Numbered from the stretch's first letter, positions 17,219 through 27,045 are shown. The stretch is DNA of 64,000 bases from JAJPKK01 sp963787675 (GCA_963787675.1 CAWBDV010000005.1:124001-188000), one strand, 5' to 3'. Notes: generated from the sequence alone by a model not told the origin. A program made the numbers and translations.

Positions 17219-18865
17219 ATGGCCCGCAGCATTATTTCACGATCGCTGACGGTGGCACTGTTGATTGCGGCCGAAACGGCCGTGGCCGCGACGCTCGCGG
17301 CGGTGACGACAGTGCCGGCCTCGGCGCAGTTTTTCGATGACCGTTTTCCGTTCCAGTCGCGCCGGCAGCCGCGCGGATTGTTCGACTGGTTCGGGGGCGG
17401 TGGATCTCAGCAAGAGTCGCGGCCGGCCGCGCCGCAGGTCGATTACTCCCGCGCTCCTGCGGCGAAGCAACTCGATCCAAAGGCAGACGCCGCGGTGCAG
17501 ACGCACGTCATGGTGTTCGGCGACGCCATGGCGGACTGGCTCGCCTATGGCCTCGAACAGGCCTACGCCGACACTCCCGAAATCGGCATTCAGCGGCGCC
17601 ATCGCACGCTTTCCGGTTTGATCCGCACCGAGGTGCGCAATGATCCGCGCGGCGAATACCCGGATTGGCCGCAGACCGCACGCGAGCTCATCGCGGCGCA
17701 GAAGCCCAAAATCATCTTGATGATGATCGGCATCAACGACCGTCGGCAAATTCGCGAAACCGCACCGGCGGCTGTAACGCCCCCGACGCCCGTGGCGCCC
17801 CCTGGCTCGCGTGGAAGGCCCGCGCCGCTGCCACAGGACGCCGAGCTGGAGAAGGCGCCAGAGAAGCAGGCCGCCGACCCCATTCCGCCCGGCGGCAGCC
17901 GCACCTACGAATTCCGTACCGACGCGTGGGCCGAGGCCTATATCAAGCGGATCGACGACACCATCGCCGCGCTCAAGACGTCGAACGTGCCGGTCTTCTG
18001 GGTTGGCTTGCCGCCGCAGCGCGGCCAGCGCGCAACCGCCGACGTTACGTTCCTCAACGATCTCTATCGCAGCCGCGCCGACAAGGCCGGCATCATCTAC
18101 ATCGACGTGTGGGACGGCTTCGTCGACGAGGCCGGCAACTTCGCTCAGTTCGGTCCGGACGTCGAAGGCCAGACCCGTCGCCTGCGTGCGGGCGACGGCA
18201 CGTACTTCACCCAATTCGGTGCGCGCAAGCTCGCCCACTATGTTGAGCGTGAGCTGCAGCGCTGGTTGACGGTACGTCCGATCACCGCCGCATTGCCGGG
18301 GCCTGAGGAGCCCAAGGTCGAAGCGACGGCACCGGCGAACCGGAAGGAGAAGGCGGGCAACGCCGGGAACGCCAAGACGCGCCCGCTCTCGGGCCCGACG
18401 CTGCCGCTCCTTGGCGAAAGGGCGGGTGAGGCTGACGAACTGATGGGCGCGAAGGTCCCGCACCCGGTAACGGATGCGATGGCGGCGAAGGTGCTAGTGA
18501 AAGGTGAGGCGGTCCGCGCGCCCGCGGGACGTGCCGACGATTTCGCCTGGCCGCGGCGCGATGTTGCTCCGGCCGGCGCCGATCCGGTGGTGGCGACCAC
18601 CGAATTGCCGATGACGCCGATGCAGGAAAAGTCGACGGCCGTTGCCGCGGCGACGCCCGGCCAGCCGGGAGCTGAAGGCACGAAGACCGCTGCCGCAGAC
18701 CAGGCAAGGCCGGTGGTGGTGCGCCGTCCCCAGCGCTCCTATGCCAATTCCTATTATCGTCCCGACCACCGCGGCTGGAGCGGCTATGGCGGTGGGTGGG
18801 GCGGTTGGGGTGGTGGCGGCGGCTGGGGCGGCGGCGGTGGCCTATTCGGCGGCGGACGCTGGTAG
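17219..18865 (+). CDS. Exported DUF459/SGNH-hydrolase-like protein with Gly/Trp-rich tail
   Basis: A 548-residue protein. Signal sequence (MARSIISRSLTVALLIAAET, cleaved near PASAQ). The DUF459/SGNH domain spans about 85-350: VMVFGDAMADWLAYGLEQAY supplies block I (GDxxA in place of GDS), IILMMIGINDRRQI is block III, and DGTYFTQFGARKLAHYVE carries the terminal His-type block. A disordered Pro/Ala region (about 360-510) precedes a glycine-tryptophan-rich end. The usual block I serine appears to be alanine (GDAMA), so hydrolase activity is not assured. The frame stays open upstream inside the transglycosylase gene, but that part is out of register. ATG 17189 is an alternative start. Confidence 0.78.
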   Translation: MARSIISRSLTVALLIAAETAVAATLAAVTTVPASAQFFDDRFPFQSRRQPRGLFDWFGGGGSQQESRPAAPQVDYSRAPAAKQLDPKADAAVQTHVMVFGDAMADWLAYGLEQAYADTPEIGIQRRHRTLSGLIRTEVRNDPRGEYPDWPQTARELIAAQKPKIILMMIGINDRRQIRETAPAAVTPPTPVAPPGSRGRPAPLPQDAELEKAPEKQAADPIPPGGSRTYEFRTDAWAEAYIKRIDDTIAALKTSNVPVFWVGLPPQRGQRATADVTFLNDLYRSRADKAGIIYIDVWDGFVDEAGNFAQFGPDVEGQTRRLRAGDGTYFTQFGARKLAHYVERELQRWLTVRPITAALPGPEEPKVEATAPANRKEKAGNAGNAKTRPLSGPTLPLLGERAGEADELMGAKVPHPVTDAMAAKVLVKGEAVRAPAGRADDFAWPRRDVAPAGADPVVATTELPMTPMQEKSTAVAAATPGQPGAEGTKTAAADQARPVVVRRPQRSYANSYYRPDHRGWSGYGGGWGGWGGGGGWGGGGGLFGGGRW

Positions 18866-18901
18866 CAAGACCTGCCGGAACGACGCACTTAATGCGCGCG
18901 G

Positions 18902-20320
18902 TTATTTCGGCAGGGTGGTCGATCCCATCAGGAACTTGTCGACGGCGTGCGCGGCCTGACGGCCCTCGCGGATCGCCCACACAACGAGTGATTGGCCGCG
19001 GCGCATATCGCCGGCGGCGAAGACCTTCCCGATCGAACTCACATACTGATTGGTGTCAGCCTTGACGTTGCCGCGCTGATCGAGCGCAAGGCCAAGTTCC
19101 TTGATCATGCCTTCGTGCACCGGATGCACGAAGCCCATGGCGAGCAGCACAAGGTCCGCGGCGAGCTCGAATTCGCTGCCAGGGATCGGCTGAAATCTGG
19201 AGTCGCATCGCACGCAGCGCAGGCGCTTGACGCAGTCGTTCTCGCCGATGAACTCCTGAGTCAGGACCGCAAAGTCGCGTTCGGCACCTTCCTCGTGGCT
19301 CGATGACGTGCGCAACTTGAGCGGCCAGTCGGGCCAGGTGAGCGCCTTGTTTTCCTTCTCGGGCGGCTTCGACATGATCTCGAAGTTGGTCACCGAGAGC
19401 GCGCCCTGGCGGATCGAAGTCCCGATGCAGTCGGAGCCGGTGTCGCCGCCGCCGATCACTACGACGTGCTTGCCGCCGGCGAGGATCGGCTCGACGCCAT
19501 CCTGCGGCTCATTGCCGATGCGGCGGTTCTGCTGCGGCAGGAACTCCATGGCGAAGTGGACGCCCTTGAAATGGCGACCCGGAATCGGCAGGTCGCGGGC
19601 TTTCTCCGCGCCGCCGGTCAGGACCACGGCTTCGTGCCGCGCGACGATCTCCGCGGCCGGGCGATCGACACCGACATGGACGCCGCAATGGAAGCTCACG
19701 CCCTCGGCCTCCATCTGCGAGATGCGCCGGTCGACGTGGTATTTCTCCATTTTGAAGTCCGGAATGCCGTAGCGCAGCAGCCCGCCGGGCTTCCGATACT
19801 TTTCGTAGACGTGGACGTGATGGCCGGCGCGCGCGAGTTGCTGGGCGCAGGCGAGGCCCGCCGGACCCGAGCCCACGATCGCGACCGACTTGCCGGTCTT
19901 GGTCGTCGGCGGCTCCGGCTTCACCCAGCCCTCTTCGAACGCGCGATCGACGATCGCGCATTCGATCGTCTTGATGGTCACCGGATTGTCGTCGATGTTG
20001 AGCGTGCAGGACGCTTCGCACGGCGCCGGGCAGACGCGGCCGGTGAACTCCGGAAAATTGTTGGTCGAATGCAGGTTGCGCGAGGCTTCCTGCCACGCGC
20101 CGGTGTAGACGAGATCGTTCCAGTCCGGGATCTGGTTGTTGACCGGGCAGCCGGTGTGACAATAGGGGATGCCGCAGTTCATGCAGCGCGCCGCCTGACG
20201 CCGCGTTTCTGGCTCCGGCAGCGGCAGCACGAACTCACGCCAATGACGAATCCGCTCTTCGACCGGCGCGTAGTCGCGGTCGTTCCGCTCGAACTCGAGG
20301 AAACCGGTAACCTTGCCCAT
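18902..20320 (-). CDS. gltD: Glutamate synthase (NADPH) small subunit
   Basis: A 472-residue cytoplasmic flavoprotein that passes electrons from NADPH to GltB. The N-terminal cysteine-rich region binds the Fe-S clusters (ARCMNCGIPYCHTGCPVNN; GRVCPAPCEASCTL). The FAD motif AIVGSGPAGLACAQQLARAG, the NADPH motif VVIGGGDTGSDCIGT and the C-terminal FAD motif FAAGDMRRGQSLVVWAI are all present. Length matches the family (about 470). It is downstream of gltB on the same strand, separated by a 384-base gene for a small secreted protein. Confidence 0.95.
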   Translation of the reverse strand: MGKVTGFLEFERNDRDYAPVEERIRHWREFVLPLPEPETRRQAARCMNCGIPYCHTGCPVNNQIPDWNDLVYTGAWQEASRNLHSTNNFPEFTGRVCPAPCEASCTLNIDDNPVTIKTIECAIVDRAFEEGWVKPEPPTTKTGKSVAIVGSGPAGLACAQQLARAGHHVHVYEKYRKPGGLLRYGIPDFKMEKYHVDRRISQMEAEGVSFHCGVHVGVDRPAAEIVARHEAVVLTGGAEKARDLPIPGRHFKGVHFAMEFLPQQNRRIGNEPQDGVEPILAGGKHVVVIGGGDTGSDCIGTSIRQGALSVTNFEIMSKPPEKENKALTWPDWPLKLRTSSSHEEGAERDFAVLTQEFIGENDCVKRLRCVRCDSRFQPIPGSEFELAADLVLLAMGFVHPVHEGMIKELGLALDQRGNVKADTNQYVSSIGKVFAAGDMRRGQSLVVWAIREGRQAAHAVDKFLMGSTTLPK

Positions 20321-20330
20321 GGGGAGAGAC

Positions 20331-20714
20331 CTAACCGGAGCAGGGGGCTAAATCAAATGCGCCCGAATGAGGACCAACGCGCTGCCATACAAGCAGATTG
20401 ACGACGTCACCCCCGCGTGGAAGCCAAGCGATACAACCATCAAAATCGATTTCGATTTTGGACGGCATCGTTTCCATCGACGTTCTGACCACATCGATCG
20501 AAACTCGCTTGTGGCAATATGCACCCAACCCAAATCCCGTGACCTTACCGACGACGCTAACTCGGCCGATTCGCGTAGGTTCATTTGAAGCGCAGCCACT
20601 GAAGTGGACGCGCTCTCGTGGGCATATGTGCTCGCACACGGTCTGAGCGGCCGCGGTTCCGACAGCGCCAGCTAATGTCAATGTCGCGGCAAAGATCGCA
20701 GAAATGCCGGTCAT
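20331..20714 (-). CDS. Small secreted cysteine-containing protein of unknown function inside the glt cluster
   Basis: A 127-residue protein that I do not recognise. It has a clear signal peptide (MTGISAIFAATLTLAGAVGT, cleaved near AAAQT), and the mature part holds six cysteines (CEHIC, SGC, YC, DGC, PC), suggesting three disulfides in the periplasm. It fits tightly between gltB (three bases away) and gltD (ten bases), so it should be cotranscribed with them. A periplasmic protein between two cytoplasmic enzyme subunits is unexpected. It may simply have inserted into the operon. Codon composition looks somewhat less GC-rich than its neighbours. Confidence 0.6.
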   Translation of the reverse strand: MTGISAIFAATLTLAGAVGTAAAQTVCEHICPRERVHFSGCASNEPTRIGRVSVVGKVTGFGLGAYCHKRVSIDVVRTSMETMPSKIEIDFDGCIAWLPRGGDVVNLLVWQRVGPHSGAFDLAPCSG

Positions 20715-20717
20715 CCG

Positions 20718-23700
20718 CTATTCCGCGGCCTGCATTGCGGCGCGTTCCTTGGCCAATTCGGCCAACGCCCGCCGGTATTCCACCGGCATGACCTTGCGGA
20801 ATTTTGGCAGGAAGGCATCCCAGTGCCCGAGAATATGCGCAGCGCGGCGTGAGCCCGCAAAGCGTGCGTGACGCGTGATCAAGAGATGCAGCCGCGCCGC
20901 ATCGTAACGCGTCAGGTCGGAGAGTATCTCCACGCGCCCATGGCCGTCGAGATCGCCCGCCTGGTGATAGACGCGGGCATTGAGGTCTTCCTCGTCGATG
21001 ACCGGTTCGAGATCAACCATCGCCATGTTGCACAGCGTCGGGAACGCACCGTCCTCGTCCAACACATAGGCGATGCCGCCCGACATGCCTGCCGCGAAGT
21101 TGCGGCCAGTCTTGCCCAGCACGATGACAATGCCGCCAGTCATGTATTCGCAGCAATGATCGCCCGCGCCCTCGACCACGGCAGTGGCGCCGGAATTGCG
21201 GACCGCAAACCGCTCTCCGGCGATGCCGCGGAAGTAGCACTCGCCCGCGATCGCCCCATAGAGCACGGTGTTGCCGACGATGATCGATTCCTCAGGCACG
21301 ATGCCGGAGTTCACGGGCGGGCGCACGATGATGCGGCCGCCGGAGAGGCCTTTGCCGACATAGTCGTTGCCTTCGCCTTCAAGCTCGAGCGTGATCCCGC
21401 GCGCGAGCCAGGCGCCAAAGCTTTGTCCGGCGGTGCCGGTCAGCTTGACGTGGATGGTGTCGTCCGGCAGGCCGGCATGACCGTAGCGCGTCGCGACCTC
21501 GCCCGACAGCATCGCGCCCGCGGCGCGGTCGGTGTTCTTGATCGCGGTCACGATCCGCACCGGTGCGCCGCGATCGAGTGCCGGCTGTGCCTCGGCGATG
21601 AGCTTGCGATCGAGAATATCCGCGATCTTGTGATCCTGCGATTCGCACTTGTAGATCTTCACGATCGAGGGCGCCTCGGGCTTCAGGAACAGCCTCGAGA
21701 AATCGAGCCCGTTGGCCTTCCAGTGCTCGATGACACGCCGCTGGTCGAGCATCTGCATCTGGCCGATCATGTCATCGACCGTGCGGAAGCCCATCTCCGC
21801 CATCAGCTCGCGAACTTCCTCGGCGACGAAGAAGAAGAAATTGATGACGTGCTCGGGCTGCCCGGTGAAGCGCTTGCGCAACACCGGGTCCTGAGTCGCG
21901 ACCCCGACCGGGCAGGTGTTGAGATGGCACTTGCGCATCATGATGCAGCCGGCCGCGATCAGCGGTGCGGTGGCAAACCCGAACTCGTCGGCACCGAGGA
22001 GCGCGCCGATGACGACGTCGCGGCCGGTGCGGATGCCGCCGTCGACCTGCACCGCGATGCGGCTTCGCAAGCGATTGGCGACGAGGGTCTGGTGAGTTTC
22101 GGCAAGGCCGATCTCCCAGGGCGAGCCGGCATGCTTGATCGAGGTGAGCGGCGACGCGCCGGTGCCGCCTTCGTAGCCGGCGATGGTGACGTGATCGGCG
22201 CGCGCCTTGGAGACGCCCGCAGCGACAGTGCCGACGCCGACTTCGGACACGAGCTTGACCGAGACTGCACCTCCCGGATTGACGTTCTTGAGGTCGAAGA
22301 TGAGCTGGGCGAGGTCTTCGATCGAATAGATGTCATGGTGCGGCGGCGGCGAGATCAGGCCGACGCCGGGAGTCGAGTGACGCACCTTGGCGATGGTCTT
22401 GTCGACCTTGTGGCCCGGCAATTGGCCGCCTTCGCCGGGCTTTGCCCCCTGCGCCATCTTGATCTGCATCATGTCCGAGTTGACGAGATACTCGGCCGTG
22501 ACGCCGAACCGCCCGGACGCCACCTGCTTGATGGCGGAGCGCATGGAATCGCCGTTGGGCAGCGGCTTGAACCGATCCGCTTCCTCGCCGCCCTCGCCGG
22601 TGTTCGACTTGCCGCCGATCCGGTTCATGGCGATGGCGAGCGTCGTATGCGCCTCGCGCGAGATCGAGCCGAACGACATGGCACCAGTGGCGAAGCGCCG
22701 CACAATCTTCTCGGCCGACTCGACCTCATCGAGCGGCACCGGGGTGCGGCCGTCCTCCGTCGCTGCCTTGATGCGGAACATGCCGCGGATCGTCAGAAGC
22801 CGCTCGGACTGCTCATTCGAGACATTGGCATAGGCGCGGTACTGGTCGCGCGAATTGCCCCGCACGGCATGCTGTAACGCGGCAACCGTCGCCGCGGTCC
22901 ACACGTGATCCTCGCCGCGCACCCGGTAGGCGTATTCGCCGCCGACGTCGAGAGCATCGCGGTAGACCGGAGAATCACCGAAGGCATCCCGATGCCGGCG
23001 CACCGTCTCGATGGCGATCTCGTCGAGGCTGACGCCTTCGATGCGGGTCGCGGTGCCGGTGAAGAACGTCTTGACGAAATCCGACTTGAGGCCGACCGCG
23101 TCGAAGATCTGCGCGCCGCAATAGGATTGGTAGGTAGAGATGCCCATCTTGGACATCACCTTGAGCAGTCCCTTGTCGATCGACTTGATGTAACGCTTGA
23201 CGATTTCCTTGTCTTCGAGCTTCTGCGGCAGGTCATCCTTCATGGCGATGAGCGTCTCGAAGGCGAGATAGGGATTGATCGCCTCGGCGCCGTAACCGGC
23301 GAGACAGCAGAAGTGATGCACCTCGCGCGGCTCACCCGATTCGACCACGAGCCCAACCGATGTACGCAGGCCCTCGCGGATGAGGTGATGGTGCACGGCC
23401 GCGCAGGCAAGCAGCGACGGGATCGGGATGAGGTCGGTGCCCGCGCTGCGGTCCGACAGGATGATGATGTTGATGCCGTCGCGCACCGCTTGCTCGGCGC
23501 GGCGGCACAATGCGTCGAGCGCCGGCGCCAGCCCCGCGGCGCCGTGATCAGCCGGCCACGCCGCCTCAAGAGTGAGGGACTTGAAGTGAGACTCGCTCAC
23601 CTCGGAGATGGCGCGGATCTTCTCCAGGTCGTCGTTGGTGAGGATCGGCTGGCGCACTTCGAGGCGCTTCGTGGTCGAGATGCCTTCGAGATCGAACAGG

Positions 23701-25469
23701 TTCGGCCGCGGCCCGATGATCGAGACGAGGCTCATCACGATCTCTTCGCGGATCGGGTCGATTGGCGGGTTCGTCACCTGCGCGAAGTTCTGCTTGAAAT
23801 AGGTGAACAGCAGCTTCGGCTTTTCCGACAGCGCCGAGATCGGCGCATCGTTGCCCATGGAGCCGATCGCCTCTTCGCCCGTCGTCGCCATGGGCGACAT
23901 CAGGATCCGCAGGTCCTCCTGGCTGTAGCCGAAGGTCTGCTGGCGATCGAGCAGGCTCAGGTTGGACAACGCCGGCCGCATCAGGGACTGCGGCAGGTCC
24001 TCGAGCACGATCTGCGTGTTGCGCAGCCACTCCCGGTAGGGATGACTGCGCGCGAGGTTTGCCTTGATCTCCTCGTCCGGAATGAGGCGGCCTTCGACCA
24101 GGTCGACGAGCAGCATTTTGCCCGGCTGAAGCCGCCACTTGGTGACGATCTCTTCTTCCGGGATCGGCAGCACGCCCATTTCGGACGCCATGACGATGCG
24201 GTCGTCGCGGGTGAGAAGATAGCGGGCCGGGCGCAACCCGTTGCGATCGAGCGTCGCGCCGATCTGGCGGCCATCAGTGAACGCGATCGCGGCCGGGCCG
24301 TCCCACGGCTCCATCAAGGCAGCATTGTATTCGTAGAAGGCGCGCCGTTCCTCATCCATCAACGTGTTGCCCGCCCACGCTTCGGGGATCATCATCATCA
24401 CGGCGTGCGCCAGCGGATAACCGCCCTGCACGAGAAATTCGAGCCCGTTGTCGAAGCACGCCGTGTCCGACTGGCCTTCGTAGGAGATCGGCCACAGCCG
24501 GTTGATGTCGTCGCCATAGAACGGCGAACTTGCTGACGCCTGTCGCGCCGCCATCCAGTTGTTATTGCCGCGCAGCGTGTTGATCTCGCCGTTGTGGGCG
24601 ATCATCCGATAGGGATGGGCAAGCGACCAGGTCGGGAAGGTGTTGGTCGAGAAGCGCTGATGCACGAGCGCGAGCGCGCTTTCGAAATCCGTGTCCTGCA
24701 GATCGGGATAGTACGAACCGAGCTGGTCGGCCAGGAACATGCCCTTGTAGATCACGGTGCGACAGGAAATCGACACCGGGTAATAGCCGGAGGCGCTCCG
24801 CTCCCGCCGGGAATACAGCCGACCCGAGATCGACTTGCGCAGAATGTAGAGCCGCCGCTCGAACTCATCCTCGTCGAGGCCGCGGCTACCCTTGCCGATG
24901 AACACCTGCTGATGAACCGGCTCGGTCGGCTTCACCGATTCGCCGAGCGAGGAATTGTCGATCGGGATGTCGCGCCAACCGATGAGCGTCATCCCCTCGC
25001 GCGCAATCTCCTCGGCGTAAACCTTGTGAATCTCCTCACGCCACGCCGCGTCATGGGGCATGAACAAAGCGCCGACGGCATATTCGCCGGGAGGCGGCAA
25101 CGTCGTTCCGAGTTCGGCCACTTTGCGGGCAAAGAACTTGTGCGGGATCTGCACCAGGATTCCCGCGCCGTCACCGGCGCGCGGGTCGGCACCGACCGCG
25201 CCGCGGTGCTCGAGATTGAGCAGGATGGTCAGCGCGTCTTCGACGATCCGGTGCGACTTGCGGCCCTTGATGTCGGCGATGAAGCCGACGCCGCAGGAAT
25301 CCTTGTCGAGCGCGGGATCATAGAGCCCACGCGCCGCCGACATGCCGGGGTCGGTCATATCCCGGCGCGAATTCGAAACGGATTTGAGGTCGCGCGACGG
25401 CTCGCCAACGGCGCCGGGCGCCGCGGCCTGCGGTCGATGGTGATGGCCCATATACGTTGTCGCGCCCAT
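20718..25469 (-). CDS. gltB: Glutamate synthase (NADPH) large subunit
   Basis: About 1,583 residues; the key enzyme of ammonia assimilation with glutamine synthetase, making glutamate from glutamine and 2-oxoglutarate. Domains in order: class-II glutamine amidotransferase starting at the cysteine of KDSCGVGFIADIKGRKSHRI; central domain; FMN/Fe-S synthase domain (EGGEEADRF, PGEGGQLPGHKVDKTIA, CHLNTCPVGVATQD as the 3Fe-4S site); C-terminal beta-helix GXGXG domain. The catalytic Cys becomes N-terminal after propeptide removal. Starts at 25469, 25451 and 25358 are all in frame; 25469 is chosen for the GAGGCGGG just before it. Confidence 0.94.
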   Translation of the reverse strand: MGATTYMGHHHRPQAAAPGAVGEPSRDLKSVSNSRRDMTDPGMSAARGLYDPALDKDSCGVGFIADIKGRKSHRIVEDALTILLNLEHRGAVGADPRAGDGAGILVQIPHKFFARKVAELGTTLPPPGEYAVGALFMPHDAAWREEIHKVYAEEIAREGMTLIGWRDIPIDNSSLGESVKPTEPVHQQVFIGKGSRGLDEDEFERRLYILRKSISGRLYSRRERSASGYYPVSISCRTVIYKGMFLADQLGSYYPDLQDTDFESALALVHQRFSTNTFPTWSLAHPYRMIAHNGEINTLRGNNNWMAARQASASSPFYGDDINRLWPISYEGQSDTACFDNGLEFLVQGGYPLAHAVMMMIPEAWAGNTLMDEERRAFYEYNAALMEPWDGPAAIAFTDGRQIGATLDRNGLRPARYLLTRDDRIVMASEMGVLPIPEEEIVTKWRLQPGKMLLVDLVEGRLIPDEEIKANLARSHPYREWLRNTQIVLEDLPQSLMRPALSNLSLLDRQQTFGYSQEDLRILMSPMATTGEEAIGSMGNDAPISALSEKPKLLFTYFKQNFAQVTNPPIDPIREEIVMSLVSIIGPRPNLFDLEGISTTKRLEVRQPILTNDDLEKIRAISEVSESHFKSLTLEAAWPADHGAAGLAPALDALCRRAEQAVRDGINIIILSDRSAGTDLIPIPSLLACAAVHHHLIREGLRTSVGLVVESGEPREVHHFCCLAGYGAEAINPYLAFETLIAMKDDLPQKLEDKEIVKRYIKSIDKGLLKVMSKMGISTYQSYCGAQIFDAVGLKSDFVKTFFTGTATRIEGVSLDEIAIETVRRHRDAFGDSPVYRDALDVGGEYAYRVRGEDHVWTAATVAALQHAVRGNSRDQYRAYANVSNEQSERLLTIRGMFRIKAATEDGRTPVPLDEVESAEKIVRRFATGAMSFGSISREAHTTLAIAMNRIGGKSNTGEGGEEADRFKPLPNGDSMRSAIKQVASGRFGVTAEYLVNSDMMQIKMAQGAKPGEGGQLPGHKVDKTIAKVRHSTPGVGLISPPPHHDIYSIEDLAQLIFDLKNVNPGGAVSVKLVSEVGVGTVAAGVSKARADHVTIAGYEGGTGASPLTSIKHAGSPWEIGLAETHQTLVANRLRSRIAVQVDGGIRTGRDVVIGALLGADEFGFATAPLIAAGCIMMRKCHLNTCPVGVATQDPVLRKRFTGQPEHVINFFFFVAEEVRELMAEMGFRTVDDMIGQMQMLDQRRVIEHWKANGLDFSRLFLKPEAPSIVKIYKCESQDHKIADILDRKLIAEAQPALDRGAPVRIVTAIKNTDRAAGAMLSGEVATRYGHAGLPDDTIHVKLTGTAGQSFGAWLARGITLELEGEGNDYVGKGLSGGRIIVRPPVNSGIVPEESIIVGNTVLYGAIAGECYFRGIAGERFAVRNSGATAVVEGAGDHCCEYMTGGIVIVLGKTGRNFAAGMSGGIAYVLDEDGAFPTLCNMAMVDLEPVIDEEDLNARVYHQAGDLDGHGRVEILSDLTRYDAARLHLLITRHARFAGSRRAAHILGHWDAFLPKFRKVMPVEYRRALAELAKERAAMQAAE

Positions 25470-25923
25470 GCGAACCCGCCTCGTTCTCCGGCACACTTGG
25501 CCGGTCGGCGCAGCCTCCCTTCAGCGCCGCAAGATGGCCTGCGCTGTGACCCGAAGGTTGACTATGTCAAGCACGCAGCTTTGTCGCCAGCCGCTTTTGT
25601 GCGCACCGCGTCGCTGCTCGTTGGCTGCCCGCGCTATGCGCCCGATCGCCGGCTGCCGTTCTTTGCCAACTGTCGCTCACGTGGAACGCTGTCGGCTAAA
25701 CTGGGACAGCATTGCTGTCCTAACTCTACATGCCAAAATTCTGACACGAATTCAAGGCGCGAGCACAGCAAAATTACGAACTTCGGAATTTTTTTCTGCG
25801 CGAAGCCCTCCGGGTGCCGCCAGGACAAAACAGATCGTCCGCGAATTGCGCGCGAGGGATTGCGGGCAGCTCGCAACTGAACGAAAACGGCCGGAGGTGC
25901 GAAGGCGGAGGTCCGGGAACCTA
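25470..25923. other. Divergent intergenic region between gltB and the threonine aldolase gene
   Basis: About 454 bases with no credible gene. Short frames on both strands have no family features. It contains a perfect 17-base palindrome (annotated separately) and must hold the promoters of gltB (leftward) and the aldolase gene (rightward). Confidence 0.5.
25704..25720. promoter_or_regulatory. Perfect 17-base palindrome, possible operator
   Basis: GGACAGCA-T-TGCTGTCC is perfectly symmetric around one base. It lies midway in the gltB/threonine-aldolase divergent region, about 235 bases upstream of gltB and 204 bases upstream of the aldolase ATG. The arms are long enough for a dimeric regulator and there is no T-run, so a terminator is unlikely. 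It does not match NtrC (TGCACC) or FixK sites. Confidence 0.45.
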
Positions 25924-26980
25924 ATGGAATTCGCAAGCGACAATGCGGCGGGCGTTGCGCCGGCTATCATGGACGCGCTGGCGCGCGCCAATGCGGGTCA
26001 CGCGATCGGATATGGGGACGACGCCCTCACGCGGCGGCTCGAACGACGCTTCTGCGAACTGTTCGAGCGCGACGTCGCGGTATTCCTGGTCACGACGGGC
26101 ACGGCCGCTAACGCGCTCGCCCTCGCGCAATGGACGCCGCCCTGGGGCGCGGTGCTTTGCCACGCGGAAGCCCATTGCATCGTCCACGAATGCGGTGCCC
26201 CGGAGTTCTACGGCTCCGGCATGCGCCTCGTCGGCCTTGAGGGGGACGGCGGAAAGCTCGTGCCATCGGTGGTCGCGGCCGCGCTCGATCAGCACTTCGG
26301 ACTGCGCCCGCACCAGATCGTTCCCGCCGCGCTCAGCCTCACCCAAGCCAGCGAAGCCGGTACCGTCTACCGAGTTCGACGAGATCGCGGCGCTGACCGA
26401 CCTCGCCCACGCCCGGGGAATGACGGTGCATATGGACGGTGCGCGTTTTGCCAATGCGGTGGCGCGGCTTGGGATCACGCCAGCCGAGGCGACATGGAAG
26501 GCCGGTGTCGACGTGCTGTCGTTCGGCGCCACCAAGGGCGGCGCGCTCGCGGCGGAGGCGATTGTGATCTTCGATCCTGGGCGGGCCGAGGCGATGGCGG
26601 AGCGCCGCAAGCGCGGCGGCCATCTGATCTCCAAGCACCGTTTCATTGCTGCGCAGTTCGAGGCGTTTCTCGATGGCGGCTGCTGGCTCGATCTCGCGCG
26701 GCATGCGAACGGCATGGCTGATCGGTTGGCAAACGAACTCGCCGCGATCGGGTTGCGGCCGCATTGGCCGGTCGAGGCCAATCTGCTGTTCGTGCTACTG
26801 CCGCAACGCATGCACGACCATTTGGCCAAGGCCGGTGCTCACTACTACGTCATGGGCACGCACCACACCCATCCGGCGACGGTACCGCCGCAACAGGTTC
26901 TCGCCCGCCTCGTGACCTCATTCGCGACGACCGCGGCCGATATCGAGACATTCATCGCCACGGCCAAGCAGGTGCAGTAG
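25924..26980 (+). CDS. ltaE: Low-specificity L-threonine aldolase, one frame break as read
   Basis: Removing one base near 26371 gives 351 residues of a PLP-dependent aldolase cleaving L-threonine/allo-threonine to glycine and acetaldehyde. Evidence upstream of the break: EFASDNAAGVAPAIMDALA, GYGDDALTRRLE, TTGTAANALAL and HIVHECGAPEF-like elements. Downstream, in the next frame: MTVHMDGARFANAVARLG (the Asp that binds PLP nitrogen) and VLSFGATKGGALAAEAIV, whose lysine forms the Schiff base. The corrected junction GTVYEFDEIAAL aligns without a gap to the family pattern GTVYTxDEIxAL, so the extra C is probably a read error. ATG 25924 follows a GGTCCGGGAAC leader with weak ribosome-binding sequence. 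Confidence 0.82.
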
Positions 26981-26990
26981 GCGCAAATGC

Positions 26991-27020
26991 AAAAAGCGCC
27001 CCGGATGGGATCCGGGGCGC
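26991..27020 (-). terminator. Rho-independent terminator of hsp20
   Basis: A perfect 10-bp stem (GCGCCCCGGA / TCCGGGGCGC) with a five-base loop is followed on the minus strand by TTTTT. It begins 26 bases after the hsp20 stop. The aldolase gene converges on it from the other side, where no T-run exists. Confidence 0.85.
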
Positions 27021-27045
27021 CTGGTCTGCGCGCGGCGTGCTTGCG

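Noticed and set aside
18871..18914. Inverted repeat CCTGCCG ... CGGCAGG between the SGNH gene and gltD
   Set aside because: The loop is about 30 bases and one arm lies inside gltD, so it is probably chance.
20868..22877. 669-codon open frame antisense to gltB
   Set aside because: It is the mirror of a high-GC gene. The product is rich in Arg/Ala/His/Asp with no family signature, while gltB on the other strand is unambiguous.
22905..24536. 543-codon open frame antisense to gltB
   Set aside because: Same artefact of high GC. No ribosome-binding site or domain, and gltB covers the region.
25634..25936. 100-codon minus-strand open frame upstream of threonine aldolase
   Set aside because: No ribosome-binding site, no homology and it overlaps the aldolase start; it is unlikely to be a gene.
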